From Corylus avellana (lineage: Eukaryota > Streptophyta > Magnoliopsida > Fagales > Betulaceae), in contig NC_081546.1 in assembly GCF_901000735.1 (NCBI RefSeq), positions 14,461,629-14,525,628 on the forward strand: 64,000 nucleotides of DNA, in the 5' to 3' direction. Every line of letters begins with the position of its first letter. The first letter of the stretch is position 1. The notes under the pieces are model-generated. The model saw only the letters and a list, made by a program, of their open reading frames with translations, was not told the DNA's origin and did not search any database. Shown piece by piece: positions 1 to 10,925 of this stretch. The translations under genes were made by a program, and so were the position numbers.

Positions 1-865
1 TGATCTCAAATCATTCTTGTTTTCTGTGATTATGAGGATGATGGTTATACAATGGGTTTAATTGACATATAATCAATAGGATTTGATAGGCCATGCCTAG
101 GGAAGACGGATTGTACTACACCCTAGTTTAGTGTAATTTAGGTAGACAGTCCGTGCCAACCGAAGATGGGTTACACTTATTCATTAATTATATGTATCCT
201 GTTAAAGAATTTGATAATTTATACCTAGGGAAGACGGGTCGTACCGCATGTTAGTGGTTAGGTGGACGATCCGCGCCAACCGAAGATAGATTATGCTTAT
301 TCTTTAATAAGGTAGTTTCTTATTTATTTATAACATGCATAGAACAAATTTCTGCGATTAATTATGATTAACCATTGTTGTGCGGATAGAGGTGAAGTCA
401 ATACCCTACACTCTCTATCTTATTTTAAATCTCTTTTATTTTCATGCACTTTAGTTTTAAAGAAAATCAAATCAAATATCTTTTTAATTAAGTTAATTTT
501 AATCTTTTGAATTTTGATTATAAAACCCCTGCAGTCCTTGAGGTTTGACACCCTCTCTATAGCCGTATCCTACAAAGAGTCGTCCTATTGCGAGTGGTTA
601 TTTTTATAATTGATATTTTTGGTCTCAAAAATTCCACATCAGTAGGGATTCTTGACCACTTCATGATCTTAGTAACCTAAGATCCCGGGACAAGTGATAA
701 GGTTTTTGCTTGAGTTAGATAACCTTTTGAATTTAAATGGTTACCTATCCCGTTTATCTAGGGGTAATTTGTATGTTGATAGCTATCTATGTTGTAGAGA
801 GCTTTTTTAAATGTGAGATAATGATCACTTGCTTTAGATTGAATACGTGCATATCTTTAGTTGTG
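1..865. repeat. Retrotransposon-like noncoding DNA with a 128-bp direct repeat
   Basis: No coding sequence is recognisable. Two imperfect copies of a unit of about 128 bp lie side by side: the word CCTAGGGAAGACGG starts near 96 and again near 224, each followed by CCAACCGAAGAT about 70 bases on. The rest is AT-rich with a short GC-richer block near 540-600. The texture resembles decayed LTR sequence, but I could not place paired ends, so the family is unassigned. Confidence 0.4.
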
Positions 866-1092
866 AAATGACTGGTCTACCTTCGGCTCCTGACTATTTT
901 GCTCCTGAGGAGTTGAGTCTCGGGTTCGAAGACCGATACCTACCGAGGAGTAGTCACGAACTCTTGTCCGAGACTTCCTCGATTCTCGAAACCTCCTCGG
1001 GTTAAGTTGTCCGAGGCCTTGTCGGGTGTGCTGTCTTGCTGAGGTCCAGCTTGGGACCCGTTGGGCTTTAAAAGTTGATCCATGACCCAACA

Positions 1093-1102
1093 GTTACCCC
1101 CC
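1093..1102 (-). other. Candidate polypurine tract and 3' LTR edge
   Basis: On the minus strand a G-run (GGGGGGTAAC) is followed directly by TGTTGGGTC, the expected arrangement of a polypurine tract and the TG start of a 3' LTR. The LTR would run from 1092 toward lower coordinates. Its far end cannot be fixed because the matching 5' LTR is not in the window. Confidence 0.4.
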
Positions 1103-1476
1103 AATTTTCTGGTTTGAAAGACTATGAAAATTTTGTGTTCATAAATGAATCGGCCTTCCGAGATCAAACTCTCTTTAAGTGAAAATCCAAGTCCTCCGAG
1201 GCGGGAAATTTGAATTTTGAATTTCAAATTTTGGCGGAAAATTTTCCTCTAATTTTTTACCGAGACGGTTGACATGACCGAGGGCACGTCGATTTTTCCA
1301 CGTGTCAGTGCCGGGATGGACGCCTTTTCAGTTGTCGGTTGTCAGCTGTCACGCGGGATTTGCAGAGGTGTGCTTTTCTCACCGTACTTATTGCGCACGT
1401 TTTTCAAGGCGCCCCTTGGGGCTTCATATTCTTATCCTCATCCGTTTTAGACGTTTCGTTTGGCCTTCTCAAGCTT

Positions 1477-1484
1477 TATAAAAG
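1477..1484 (+). promoter_or_regulatory. Possible TATA box of the antisense ORF
   Basis: TATAAAAG sits in the near-palindrome AAGCTTTATAAAAGCTT (1471-1487), about 140 bp upstream of the first codons that resemble the Transposase_28-type protein. It is followed by a pyrimidine-rich leader (TCTCTTTTTTCACC). The orientation and distance fit a promoter for the plus-strand ORF. Confidence 0.4.
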
Positions 1485-1618
1485 CTTTTTCCTCTCTTTT
1501 TTCACCATTCTCATTCATACCAAGCTTCCTGCAAACTTTCTTGCTCTCTTTTCTTCTCGGCAAACTCTTGAATCCGACTTTGTCTCGTGAAGAAGGATCA
1601 GAATCAAACTGTGGTTTG

Positions 1619-4088
1619 GGTAAAACCTACCCAGCCTTATGGAGGCCAGATCTGACCAAAGAAGATGAGCGCAAAATCATCTTGGACTGCTACATCCCTA
1701 AAACGGTGAAGCTCCGTTTTGATGATGAGAGGAAGGGTGCCATAGTAGACACCGGAAGACATGAGGTTTGTCTCTATGAAGAGATGTTCCCAGCAGGCCT
1801 CAAACTACCTTTCCCAAGGGTTGTACGTGAGCTTCTAGGCCATCTGAACGTGGCTCCACATCAGTTGGTTCTTAACGCCTGGAGGGTGTTCTTTGCTTGC
1901 GTGGTCGTATGGCCCATGACTCTTGGATAAGGGCAACACCTCACCGTCTCAGAGTTCTTATGGATGTACCAGATGCAAAAGAATCCCAATTGCGACGAGT
2001 TGTACAACTTCCAGACGAGACAGGAGAAGTTCATTCAAATGGGCAAGACTTTTACAAGCAACCATGGATGGAAGAAGAAATATTTCTTCGCGCAGAGGCA
2101 GTGGGAATTCGCTCCTGGGGAAAAGGCGGAGGGACCGAGAGTGCCTTGGGAAACGACGGTCCCTCACTTGGGCCTTCACAAAGATCTCTGCCTTTCTAAT
2201 GATGAAATGGCCCGTGTAAACAAGGTTTTGGCTTGGGCCCAAACTCATGAACAAGGTATGACCTACAAGAAGTTGGTCACGACGGCTAGGTTGAATAGCT
2301 GTCTGTATGCCAACAGAGATGGTGCTGGTGGGTCACGAAAGAAACCGGCTCAGGCAGTTGTAAATTTGAGCCCTCTCGCGGCCAACACCTGAGGTGCCAC
2401 TCCCCGAAAGCCTGTGCTAGATAAAGGCAAGGGAAAAGTGGATGAGTCTCGGGTAAAGAAGGCTCTGCAGCTGGTTGATGAGCCCAAGAAACCCAAAGTC
2501 CCTCAATCAAAGAGGAGGAGACTAGTGATGGGTAAGGGACCTGCAGTCTAGGCTGACAAGGAGAAATCCCTCTTTGCTGATCTCTTGGCTGCATGGAGGA
2601 GGGTTAACCCAGAGCCCGAAGTGGCTCCAATAACGACCTACGAGGCCATCCTTGCCGATAATCCCATTGCCGCCACTCCCTTGGCGGTGACTCCGATGGA
2701 TCCTTCTGGTGCTGCTCCTACTAACTCCATCCCAGTAAAGTCGGTATCCCTGTGCACTCTGGTCCCAATATTCAGCACCTCTTAAAGGAGGTAGACCAAT
2801 TTTTGGACTCGGACAGCTCAGTCAGAATGGAGCCCGAGGAGAATAAGGTGCGCACCGAGGCCGGGGAAGAAGGGAGAAGACCTCGGGTCTTGTCTCCGAT
2901 TGCCGAGGAGAGGTCTCGAGCCTCGGCACTGGCAGCCGAGGCTTCGTCTCGGGCTCCTACACCTGCTGCAGAGGCTGAAGCTACATCCAAGTCCGAGGCC
3001 TCCTCAAGTTCCTCTTTGGTGAAGCCTCAGAACGTTGACTCGGCTGTGGGCAAGCCTCTGTCCAAGTTTGTTGGTCACTTGCTGGGGAACCCGTTTCAAG
3101 CCTTGGTAGAACTGGTTCCCCTAGACAGTTTGATAGGCGAGCGTGACAGCTCTGCTAAGAGAATGGCTGAGTCAATGTTGTTCAACCAACTGTATGTAAG
3201 TATCCTTTTTCATGCACGCTTTTTATTTTGCAAAATCACTTTCCTTTTATGACTAAGCTTGTTTATTGCAGGGTGCCATGAAGTCGGTAGTCTTATATTG
3301 CTACTTCAAGAAATTCTATCAGGAGTCGGCCTCGGAATCCGAGAGCCTTCAGAATAGGCTTGCGGCATCGGAGGTCGAGAATGCTAAACCGAAGGATACG
3401 CTAGCTTGCAGGATAAAGAACTTTTTCTTCTAGCCCAGCAGCAGTCGGTGACCCAAGTTGAGGCTGTACAGGCCGAGTCCAGAGTCTCTGATTTATCTTC
3501 CGAGTTGCAGATCCTTCGTGCTGAACATTCGAAGCTTTAGGAGGACAACTCCATTATTAAAGAGGATCTGCTTCAACTCGAAGAGAAGCATACAGAAGTT
3601 ATGGAGCAGCTGAAGGTTTCTCAGGCTGAGTCTACCGATCAAAAGGCCAAGCTCAATGAGGCTAACGAGGGTCAGACAGTTGCTGAGAAGCTGCTTAAAT
3701 TCTTTCGAGGGAAAAATGATGAAAAGACGATGCGACTAACTACCGGCAGCAACTGTCATATGCCTCATGGACTCGGGACAATGCTTGGGCGGATGGGATC
3801 ATCCTTGGTTTCGAGACCTTTTGATCTTGGGCCAAGGACCCCGCTCACACTATGGACCTGGACATTGTGAAGTATGAGACCATTCTGGTTTCTGATAAAA
3901 CTTTGAAACAGCTTATCAATCTCGGATCAGATCTAATGCATGATGCCAAGGGAATTGAGAAGTTTGCTCATAAGCCTTTCCCTGACTTTGTGGAGGAGTC
4001 CTCGGGTAGTGAAGGGACTGCTTCTGGACACAGTGCCGAGACCCCTTCTGCTGCCGAGGCTAGTGCTGTAGACCCGAAGGAGGGCTAA
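1619..4088 (+). pseudogene. Antisense ORF of the Tat element, Transposase_28-like protein, degenerate
   Basis: This resembles the plant family called 'putative gypsy type transposon' (Transposase_28), whose function is unknown. The N-terminal part (1640-1920) has the family's LKLPFPRVVRELL and LNAWRVFFAC segments. The next part (1964-2320) has NHGWKKKYFF. A Ser/Ala/Glu-rich linker (about 2780-3010) follows, then an intron (3196-3271), a segment beginning GAMKSVVLYCYFKKFY, and a Glu/Lys/Gln-rich stretch likely to form a coiled coil (about 3310-3720). An acidic tail ends at TAA 4086-4088. The frame breaks near 1920, 2391, 2551 and 2750 and repeatedly in exon 2, so no intact protein can be made. 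No in-frame ATG lies upstream of the conserved block, so the start is lost or on a missing exon. It converges with integrase, whose stop is 704 bp away. Confidence 0.75.
3196..3271 (+). other. Phase-0 intron in the antisense ORF
   Basis: The 5' site is GTAAGT after a TAT codon and the 3' site is TTTATTGCAG before GGTGCCATG. The 76-bp insert is T-rich and ends in a pyrimidine tract. Removing it joins MAESMLFNQLY to GAMKSVVLYCY in frame, the continuity expected for this family. Splicing is predicted from sequence only. Confidence 0.65.
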
Positions 4089-4791
4089 TGTGTACTTGTA
4101 TATTTTCATTTGCTTGTAATAAAATAGTTAGTACATTTTGTTCTTTGATTTGTGAATCACAGGTTTAAGATTTAAGATTTGAATGAAATGCATCTTTTTT
4201 TAGCCATCTTAAAACTTTGTGAATTACCTGCGATTATTTGGTAGTGTATTTTTGGCTATGTGCCCGTCCTCAGAAAAAGTGCGTAACTTTTTTCGAACAC
4301 ACCTTCTTTTTTCCAAAGGATTTACGTTCTTGACAAGTTACTNNNNNNNNNNNNNNNNNNNNNNNNNNNNNNNNNNNNNNNNNNNNNNNNNNNNNNNNNN
4401 NNNNNNNNNNNNNNNNNNNNNNNNNNNNNNNNNNNNNNNNNNNNNNNNNNNNNNNNNNNNNNNNNNNNNNNNNNNNNNNNNNNNNNNNNNNNNNNNNNNN
4501 NNNNNNNNNNNNNNNNNNNNNNNNNNNNNNNNNNNNNNNNNNNNNNNNNNNNNNNNNNNNNNNNNNNNNNNNNNTCTTTGAAGGATTTATGTTCTTGACG
4601 GGTTATTTGTTTAACCTTCTTTTCATCAAGTTCAGTCTCGGGAAAGTTCACATGTTTTTTTTTTTTTTTTTTTTTTTTTTTTGTAGACTTTGAAGGCTAT
4701 TGAAACTTCAGGAGATTCTCTTATTTAGTGAAATGTACGGAAAATTACAAAGAAAACAAGAATAAAACATGAATCACCTTACTATAATAAC
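4089..4791. other. Spacer between convergent ORFs, with gap and poly-T
   Basis: This separates the antisense ORF stop from the integrase stop. Similar words (AAGGATTTACGTTCTTGAC / AAGGATTTATGTTCTTGAC) flank the N-run at 4343-4574, so a tandem repeat probably collapsed there. A T-run spans about 4654-4682. AATAAAA at about 4120 could serve as polyadenylation signal for the plus-strand ORF. Confidence 0.5.
4343..4574. other. Assembly gap (232 N)
   Basis: Run of N. Its length is not one of the round 100-N values used elsewhere here, and repeat words on both sides suggest an unresolved local tandem repeat. Confidence 0.99.
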
Positions 4792-6060
4792 TTAGGCAAA
4801 GTACTTTTTGAGATGCTTAGCATTCCATGGCCTGGGGAGTGCTTTTCCTTTCAGATTTTGGAGGTAGTAAACTCCAACTCTTCTGCACTCGATCACTCTG
4901 TAGGGGTCTTCCCAGTTTGGAGCTAACTTTCCTTTAGCTGGGTCATTGGTGGCGATGGTGATCTTCCATAAAACTAGGTCCCCAACCTTGAAGCTTCTAT
5001 GCTTGACTCATTTGTTAAAAATACCGAGCTACTTTCTCTTAGTAGGTTGACATGGTTACTTGGGGCTAGTCCCGTTTCTCCTGTAGCAAGTTCAGATGTA
5101 GCTTGAGGCCTTCATCATTAGTATCAGGATGAAAGGTCCCCACTCGGTAGCTACTCGAGCCCACCTCGGCTGGGATGATCGCCTCGGTCTCGAAAACCAA
5201 GGCGTATGGGGTTTCCTCGGTTGGAGTTCTTCTCGTAGACTGGTATGCCCATAAGACTTCTGGAAGATCATCTGCTCAATCTTCCTTTCGATCTCCAAGT
5301 TTCTTTTTCAGAATTTTGAAGATTGTCTTGTTGGTAGCTTCTACTTGTCCATTCGCCTGGAGATGGCCCAGAGAGGAGTAGTAGTTTCTTATATGGAGCT
5401 TGGTACACCATTTTCGGAATGATTCACAGTCAAATTGCCTCCCATTATCAATTATAAACACATGTGGAATGCCATACCGGCAGACAACGTTCTTCCACTA
5501 GAACCGCTCTATGCTTTTGGCTGTGATGTTCACTAGGGCTTATACTTTTGCCCATTTGGTGAAATAATCTACAACTATGACTGTAAATTGAATACCCCCC
5601 TTTCCACGAGGTAGTGGTCCTATTATATTTACCTCCCATTGTGAGAAGGGCTTTGGCGAGGAGATTGAACTTAAGTCTTCTAGGGGCTGTTTGGTAATGT
5701 TGGCGAAGCGTTGGCACTTGTCACAATTTCTTACTGTCTGTACCGAGTCCCGACTCATGTTTGGCGAGTAGAAACCAGCTCGGACTGCTTTGTGCGCTAG
5801 ATTCTTGCTCCCAAATGACTGCCGCAAATGCCTTCAAGGATCTCGCGAAGGACGTAATCACCTTCTTCCTTGGAGATACATTTGTGGAGTGGCAGCATGA
5901 AGCCCCGTTTGTACAGAGTCCCATTAATAATGGTAAATCTCGCAGCTTTAGTCCTTATCTGAGTTAATGAGTTCTTATTTAACGGGAGAATCCCCTTCTC
6001 CAAATGCTCCTCTATGCTCCTCTGCCATTTGGGTATAGCCTTGGTAACTGAGACCAAGAT
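4792..6060 (-). pseudogene. Ty3/gypsy integrase, degenerate
   Basis: From right to left: an N-terminal linker (6057-5830); a zinc-binding region with CDKCQRF near 5710; the catalytic core; and a C-terminal chromatin/DNA-binding region with KLAPNWEDPYRVIE and ending NAKHLKKYFA, with TAA at 4792-4794. In the core the first catalytic Asp is replaced: the usual W..DIIGP reads W..NIIGP (AAT at 5627-5629, one transition from GAT). The second Asp is in IIDNGRQFD (near 5450) and the Glu in NGQVEATNKTI (near 5350). The reading frame shifts several times (near 5540, 5460, 5280 and 5030). It would have joined element cDNA to the host genome; this copy cannot. Confidence 0.85.
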
Positions 6061-7091
6061 TGCCTCAGTTATGGTAAGTCGTGTTAAAGTCTAGATGGGT
6101 TCATCAGTTTCTTCCATGTCGTTGGAGGTTGTTGACGCTATCCGAGCTAGCTGGTCTGCTCTTTCATTCTCTTCTCTCGGGATCTTTATAATACAAAATT
6201 TTTTGAAAGAATTCTGCAAATCCTGTACTTTTGATACGTACATTTTCATTTTATCTTCTTTGGCTTCGAACTCTCCTCAGATATATCAGACAATTACCTG
6301 CGAATCGCTTCGTAATTCGACAAACTCAGCTCCCATCTCACGAGCTAAGCCGAGTCCTGCTAAGACTGCCTTGTACTCGGCCTCGTTGTTAGTAGTCTTG
6401 AATCCCAATCTCAAGGAGTTACATAACTCCTCCCCCTCTAGAGTGATTAATACTACACCAGCTCCACCATTCTTCCTTGTTGAGGACCTATCCACATAGA
6501 CTACCCATGTCTCGTCTCTTGGCCATTCCTGGGTGGTAGGTAAATTGGTGAATTCAGCTAAGAAATCAGTCAGTACCTGCCATTTGATAGCATTCCATGG
6601 GAGGAACTCAATATCAAATTCTTCGAGTTCGATTGCCCAGTTAGCTAATCTGCCAGACAGATCTAACTTCCTGAGTATTTTCTTTAATGGATACTCGGTC
6701 AAGACTCTTATAGTGTGAGCTTGGAAATATGGGCGGAGCTTTCTAAACACAAGAGTTAGTGCGAATGCTAACTTCTCAATCTGAGGGTACTACTTCTTGG
6801 CTCCTCTCAGTGCTCTACTAACAAAATAAACTGGCTTTTGTATGCATTTTCTTCTCGGATAAGAGCTACACTAACCGTTGTTGGGGAGACAGCTAAGTAC
6901 AAGTATAGTGCTTCTCTGGGAACAGTTCTGCTTAACAGGGGTGGACTTACCAGGTACTTCTTCAATTGCTCAAAGGCTTCTTCACACTCTTCAGACCACT
7001 CAAATGCTTTTCTCAAGATTTTGAAGAATGGAAGGCACTTATCAGTTGACCGAGAAATGAATTGGTTCAACGCTGTGATCCTACCCGTCAA
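6061..7091 (-). pseudogene. Ty3/gypsy RT connection and RNase H, degenerate
   Basis: Directly downstream of the RT stop at 7092-7094 the same frame continues (LTGRITALNQFISRS, then the EECEEAFEQLK region), the usual RT connection domain. After a frameshift near 6800 comes YFQAHTIRVLTEYPLK and an RNase H domain with WVVYVDRSS, the first catalytic Asp in place of the usual YVDGSS, TTNNEAEYKA with its Glu, and LRSDSQ with the next Asp. A stop follows LRSDSQVIV near 6286, and the RNase H/integrase linker runs on in broken frames to about 6060. RNase H removes the RNA strand during reverse transcription. Confidence 0.82.
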
Positions 7092-7620
7092 CTATTGAAG
7101 TTGCTTTGTATTCTTAGGGGATTGCATGTCTAAGACTGCTTGGATCTTCTCAGGGTTAGCTTCTATTCCTCGGTTTGACACCATGCAATCGATGAATTTT
7201 CCTGACGAGACTCCAAATACACATTTCGCGGAATTTAATTTCATTATGTACTGCTTCAATGTTTTAAATGTCTCCTGCAGGTCATCTGCATGGTCTTGTG
7301 GCAGCACATTCTTGACCAGCATGTCATCAACGTAGACCTCCATATTACGTCTGATTTGGTCTTTGAACATTTTATTGACCAACCTCTGATATGTTGCTCT
7401 TGCGTTTTTCAGACCAATGGGCATGACTTTGTAGCAGTACAGGCCTCGGTCAGTTATAAACGTTGTCTTCTCACGATCTTCTAGATGCATGTAGATCTGG
7501 TTGTAACCAAAGAAAGCATCCATAAAGCTCAACAAGCCGTATCCAACCGTTGAATCTATCAACAAATCGATGTGTGGCAGAGGAAAGCTATCTTTCGGGC
7601 ATGCTTTATTGAGGTCTGTG
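7092..7620 (-). pseudogene. Ty3/gypsy reverse transcriptase, partial
   Basis: The frame is open from the gap edge at 7620 to a stop at 7092-7094. It has TDLNKACPKDSFPLPHID, the FMDAFFGYNQI palm segment, MPIGLKNARATYQRL, and the catalytic YVDD box at 7323-7334 followed by MLVKN. The stop replaces the Arg normally found in QRLTGR at the start of the connection domain; the same frame resumes after it, so this is a single substitution and not a shift. The N-terminal finger region and everything upstream lie in or beyond the gap. Confidence 0.85.
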
Positions 7621-7720
7621 NNNNNNNNNNNNNNNNNNNNNNNNNNNNNNNNNNNNNNNNNNNNNNNNNNNNNNNNNNNNNNNNNNNNNNNNNNNNNNNN
7701 NNNNNNNNNNNNNNNNNNNN
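7621..7720. other. Scaffold gap (100 N)
   Basis: Exactly 100 N, typical of a join of unknown length. Sequence before it is gypsy RT and sequence after it is an unrelated hairpin repeat, so adjacency is unproven. Confidence 0.99.
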
Positions 7721-8020
7721 CACCCCCAAATGGCCAAGGGGGTTGCTCGGCCACCCCCAATTTTTTTCCTTTTCTTTTTTCTTTTTTTTTTTTTTAAAAA
7801 AAAATACATTTTTTAATTTAAAAAAAATTGAAAAAAAATTAAATATGTGCCACGTGTCAACATCTGATTGGTACACGTGTCAGCCCTAACAGTCAACTAA
7901 CGGATGGACTAACTTGGTCATTTATCAAAACCACAGGGACCTCCTGTGATAAAAATGAAACCTCAGGGAGGTAAAAATAAAGTTGTCAAACCCCAGGGGG
8001 GTATTAAGTATTTAACCCTT
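7721..8020 (-). mobile_element. End of a hairpin-bearing dispersed repeat
   Basis: It ends with GTATTTAACCCTT, the complement of the AGGGTTAAATAC terminus at 14730 and 47908. Internally it has CACCCCCAAATGGCC and GCTCGGCCACCCCC blocks like those near 15000 and 17000, plus a long A/T tract. The layout suggests a non-autonomous DNA element (MITE or MULE-like). Only one terminus is present because the other lies in the gap. Class is uncertain. Confidence 0.5.
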
Positions 8021-8448
8021 GTTTTTAAGTTCAACACTCATAATATACTTTGTTATTGCTACATTTAGGTGCATGTCCAAGAAAAAACAGGCAACTCTTC
8101 AATTTGCTAGCAGAGCCAAGCACATCGCTCAATTATATTAAATAAGTATGATAAATGGGTACTTGGGAAGCATTCCTCTTTTGTCCTCCTTTCCTTTTTT
8201 TTTTTTTTTTAATAATACTATAAGTCACTCTTACATCACTCTTGTGTACACCTAAGAATAATGTAACTCTTAAAATTACCATCGAATTTATGATTGATCA
8301 TTATTAGACTTTGATTAAATTGTAATTTTAAAAGTCACCTTAGTTTTTTTAGGAACAAGAATGACACAAAAAGAACTTCTAAAATTACTCATTTGTCCTT
8401 CCATTACGTAGACATGTAAAAAAAACACACCCTAGCTAGCGCTCAAAA
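8021..8448 (-). other. 3' flank of the OCT pseudogene, also present near 28557-29000
   Basis: This lies downstream of the OCT stop on the minus strand. It is nearly the reverse complement of about 28557-29000: shared words include GGTGCATGTCCAAGAAAAAA and GGGTACTTGGGAAGCATTCC. It has no coding potential of its own. Confidence 0.7.
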
Positions 8449-9280
8449 CTAAGAAGCCAAGACATCACCTACGCCACTAAAGGCTGCTTTCTCATTGTGC
8501 TCTTCCTCCTCCATTGTATCACAAAGTGCCCTACCCCTTGTCTCCAGCAAACATACTACAAACACCCCACAACACCCTATAACCAACCCAAACACCGTGT
8601 ACGGCCAAAATCCGTCTCCTCACCCTACGACAACAAGCATCAGAGAAAACATGCCACCAAGCACAAGCGCTTGCCTCAGCATCGACATAGCCGAGTTCCG
8701 CACAAGAGTTGGGAACAACTCTATTATGAATATGAATAATATATTGGCCGCCGTACAAGTGCTAAAGAAGAACACTAGCTCCACCCTAATTTGCAATCTT
8801 CTCCACTCCTCCCCCTTCAAACCACACATGATACTGCAAACCCCGCTAAGGCTAGTGAACACTTTGATTGAAACTTTTCTGTTCAACTTTCCTACGAGGA
8901 AGAAAGTTACCAATGACGACGGTAGCTTAGATATGGCATTGAATGTTATGCTCAAATATAGATTGAATGTCAAGTCACCGAGCCCTTACGGCATGCCCTA
9001 GTACACCATTCCAATCCCAAAACCCATCACCATAATCGCCAACAACCTTTGAAGAGCCCATCTTTTCTCCAGCAAGATCTTCATGGCCGAGAAAATATTG
9101 TTGTTGCCTGTTTCCTGCTCAAAAGATGATAGTCTAGAGAAGCTCTAGGTTAAGTTACTGTGGTTAGTAATACTCTTTAGCGTCGCCATGGCTACTTCTT
9201 CACGTCCTTGCACAAACAGCCATCTCAGAGACTCACAAACAAATAACTGAACTAAAGCAGAGTAGATGATTGCTGGGATA
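8449..9280 (-). pseudogene. Organic cation/carnitine transporter fragment (OCT-like MFS)
   Basis: The C-terminal half of a plant organic cation/carnitine transporter, a 12-helix major facilitator protein. Recognisable pieces, right to left: SLRWLFVQGREEVAMATLKS (loop after helix 6), KILLEKRWALQRL, FNLYLSITFNAISKLPSS, LSGVCSIMCGL, a helix then IELFPTLVRNSAMSM, and the tail CDTMEEEEHNEKAA with the stop at 8449-8451. The frame is open only in pieces, with breaks near 8620 and 8990-9150, so it is not functional. Helices 1-6 are missing: the locus ends at the gap at 9281. A second copy of the same 3' end is at 28490-28556 on the other strand. Confidence 0.8.
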
Positions 9281-9380
9281 NNNNNNNNNNNNNNNNNNNN
9301 NNNNNNNNNNNNNNNNNNNNNNNNNNNNNNNNNNNNNNNNNNNNNNNNNNNNNNNNNNNNNNNNNNNNNNNNNNNNNNNN
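9281..9380. other. Scaffold gap (100 N)
   Basis: Exactly 100 N. The contig between this gap and 7720 is only 1,560 bp, so its position and orientation rest on scaffolding alone. Confidence 0.99.
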
Positions 9381-10452
9381 TTTTCTCTATGTGGCTTTTC
9401 ATCAAGCAAATTAAAGAGTTGTTCTATTATTCTTCGCTATTGGAAGTGCGTCCTTAACGAATGTAGACTCTATAGTCTAATCCTGTGAGTTTGCGTGTCA
9501 AAAGATGATCGCACCGAGTTAGATACTCCGGGAAGCACAAATCAACCTTGAAGGACAATGCTCTTACGTGATTCTATAACATTGTGAGATCTTTCTATAC
9601 TTTACTTTTCATCTCTTGTATTTTATTGTTAATTTTCAGATTGTAATGATTTTATATCAATGAAAATTTGTGCACCATCCAAAATTATTTCCAACAAGGA
9701 GTCAGTGCCAGAAGAACTTAGGTGATCTTAGAATGTGGTATTTGGGCTTGAGCTTAGCCTTTTTGGTAGATTTGTATTGCTGCCTTCTGTGGCATGTCAT
9801 TGTAATGTTGTATATTTATTGAATGTTTAGATGTAATAGTTTATGAGATGTATTAGTAGCTTTGGTGTATTTTATCGACAAGTCTATCAGGTCAATTCAT
9901 AACAAAAGTTATTATATGCTATTTCCGCTGCATTAATTGTTTAAGGAAATAGTAGTAGCGTCCTGTGGTATATTGTAAAAGAAAACTTCTCCACTTTCAC
10001 CCTTACATTTTGGGCGGGACGTTACATGAATTGACCTTGAAATTATCTTTGTAGATGTTGGTTCTTGGAAGCGCTGCGTTGGAAATTGATGCTAGTTATT
10101 GTGGTACTTAAAGATAATTAGAATTGTCTCAAATAATTTTCTTTCCACTTTTCGGCTTTCGCTATATATACTCTGATAGTTAGTTCAATCCATTTGTGGG
10201 TTGTAAACAATACTTTATTATTTATGTTTTAAGCTAATTTTTTATATACTTTAAGTTCTTTTTGTTGTTGATTTATCAAGTACTAATTTTAATTATTAGT
10301 GAACTATGTTAAAAAACAAATTTGATAAAATATTATTGGGTTAATTTGATGAATTTCACTTCTTCTTTTTTTTTGGTGTGGAAGTCTTATGAATGAACAT
10401 AACTTCAAGTGAGCAAGCACGTATCTACAACGAATAGCATATGAGATTGTAC
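9381..10452 (+). other. Duplicated noncoding tract, left part of copy A
   Basis: No ORF resembles a known protein. The segment reads like an LTR or transcript end: a T-rich tract (CATCTCTTGTATTTTATT near 9611) before AATTATTTCCAACA near 9683. It matches 46608-47686. A poly-T-like tract near 10361 differs in length between copies (10361-10375 against 47588-47607). It ends with the target TGTAC (10448-10452) duplicated by the copia insertion. Confidence 0.5.
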
Positions 10453-10909
10453 TGTTAGAAAAATCTTCTAAGGTGTCACACATGTCACGTATATTATATG
10501 TATATAGCATATAATATTAATAGAGTTTTTATTAAACTAAAACTCTTGGGTAATTAATATACACATAACTACTAAAGGTGAAAGGTTATGTCATTTCACT
10601 AAAAGTTGTCTTCCTTGATGGAAGGAAGTAGCGTAAGGTTAATTGGATAAGGGTCTTGGCTTATAAATATGCGTATGATTCTCCATCAGTCACAACTTTA
10701 ACGTGAGAAACAGATAGGCCAAAAACTCTTATCTATCACTCTCCAAACAAAGTGAGGGTTCTAAGATTGCTAATATGATTGGTTTTAGGATTGTGAATTC
10801 AACAAACATTTAAGTGTGAATTATTCAATTCAAGTGCTTAAACAACTATGGCCAGAGAATAGTAATTTTATTTGATGTTTATATGATAATATTCTCCCAA
10901 ATTCTTACA
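10453..10909 (+). repeat. 5' LTR of copia element
   Basis: It starts TGTTAG, ends TTACA and pairs with 14047-14504. A TATA box (TATAAATA, 10662-10669) lies mid-LTR, followed by TCTATCACTCTCCAAAC in the likely transcribed part. Confidence 0.92.
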
Positions 10910-10913
10910 TTAG

Positions 10914-10925
10914 TGGTATCAGAGC
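10914..10925 (+). other. Primer binding site (initiator Met tRNA)
   Basis: TGGTATCAGAGC, the standard complement to the 3' end of plant initiator methionine tRNA, begins 4 bases after the LTR. Confidence 0.9.

Larger units (their letters stand above)
1093..7620 (-). mobile_element. Truncated Ty3/gypsy element, Tat lineage, with antisense ORF
   Basis: Read on the minus strand, reverse transcriptase (7620-7092), RNase H (about 7091-6250) and integrase (about 6060-4792) occur in Ty3/gypsy order. Between the integrase and a candidate polypurine tract at 1093-1102 lies a large ORF on the opposite strand (about 1619-4088). A long antisense ORF downstream of integrase is a known feature of plant Tat-lineage elements, and the pol residues resemble that group. 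Gag, protease and the 5' LTR are missing because the element ends at the gap at 7621. Frameshifts and stops in every domain show it is dead. The lineage is inferred from layout and pol character, not from a tree. Confidence 0.8.
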
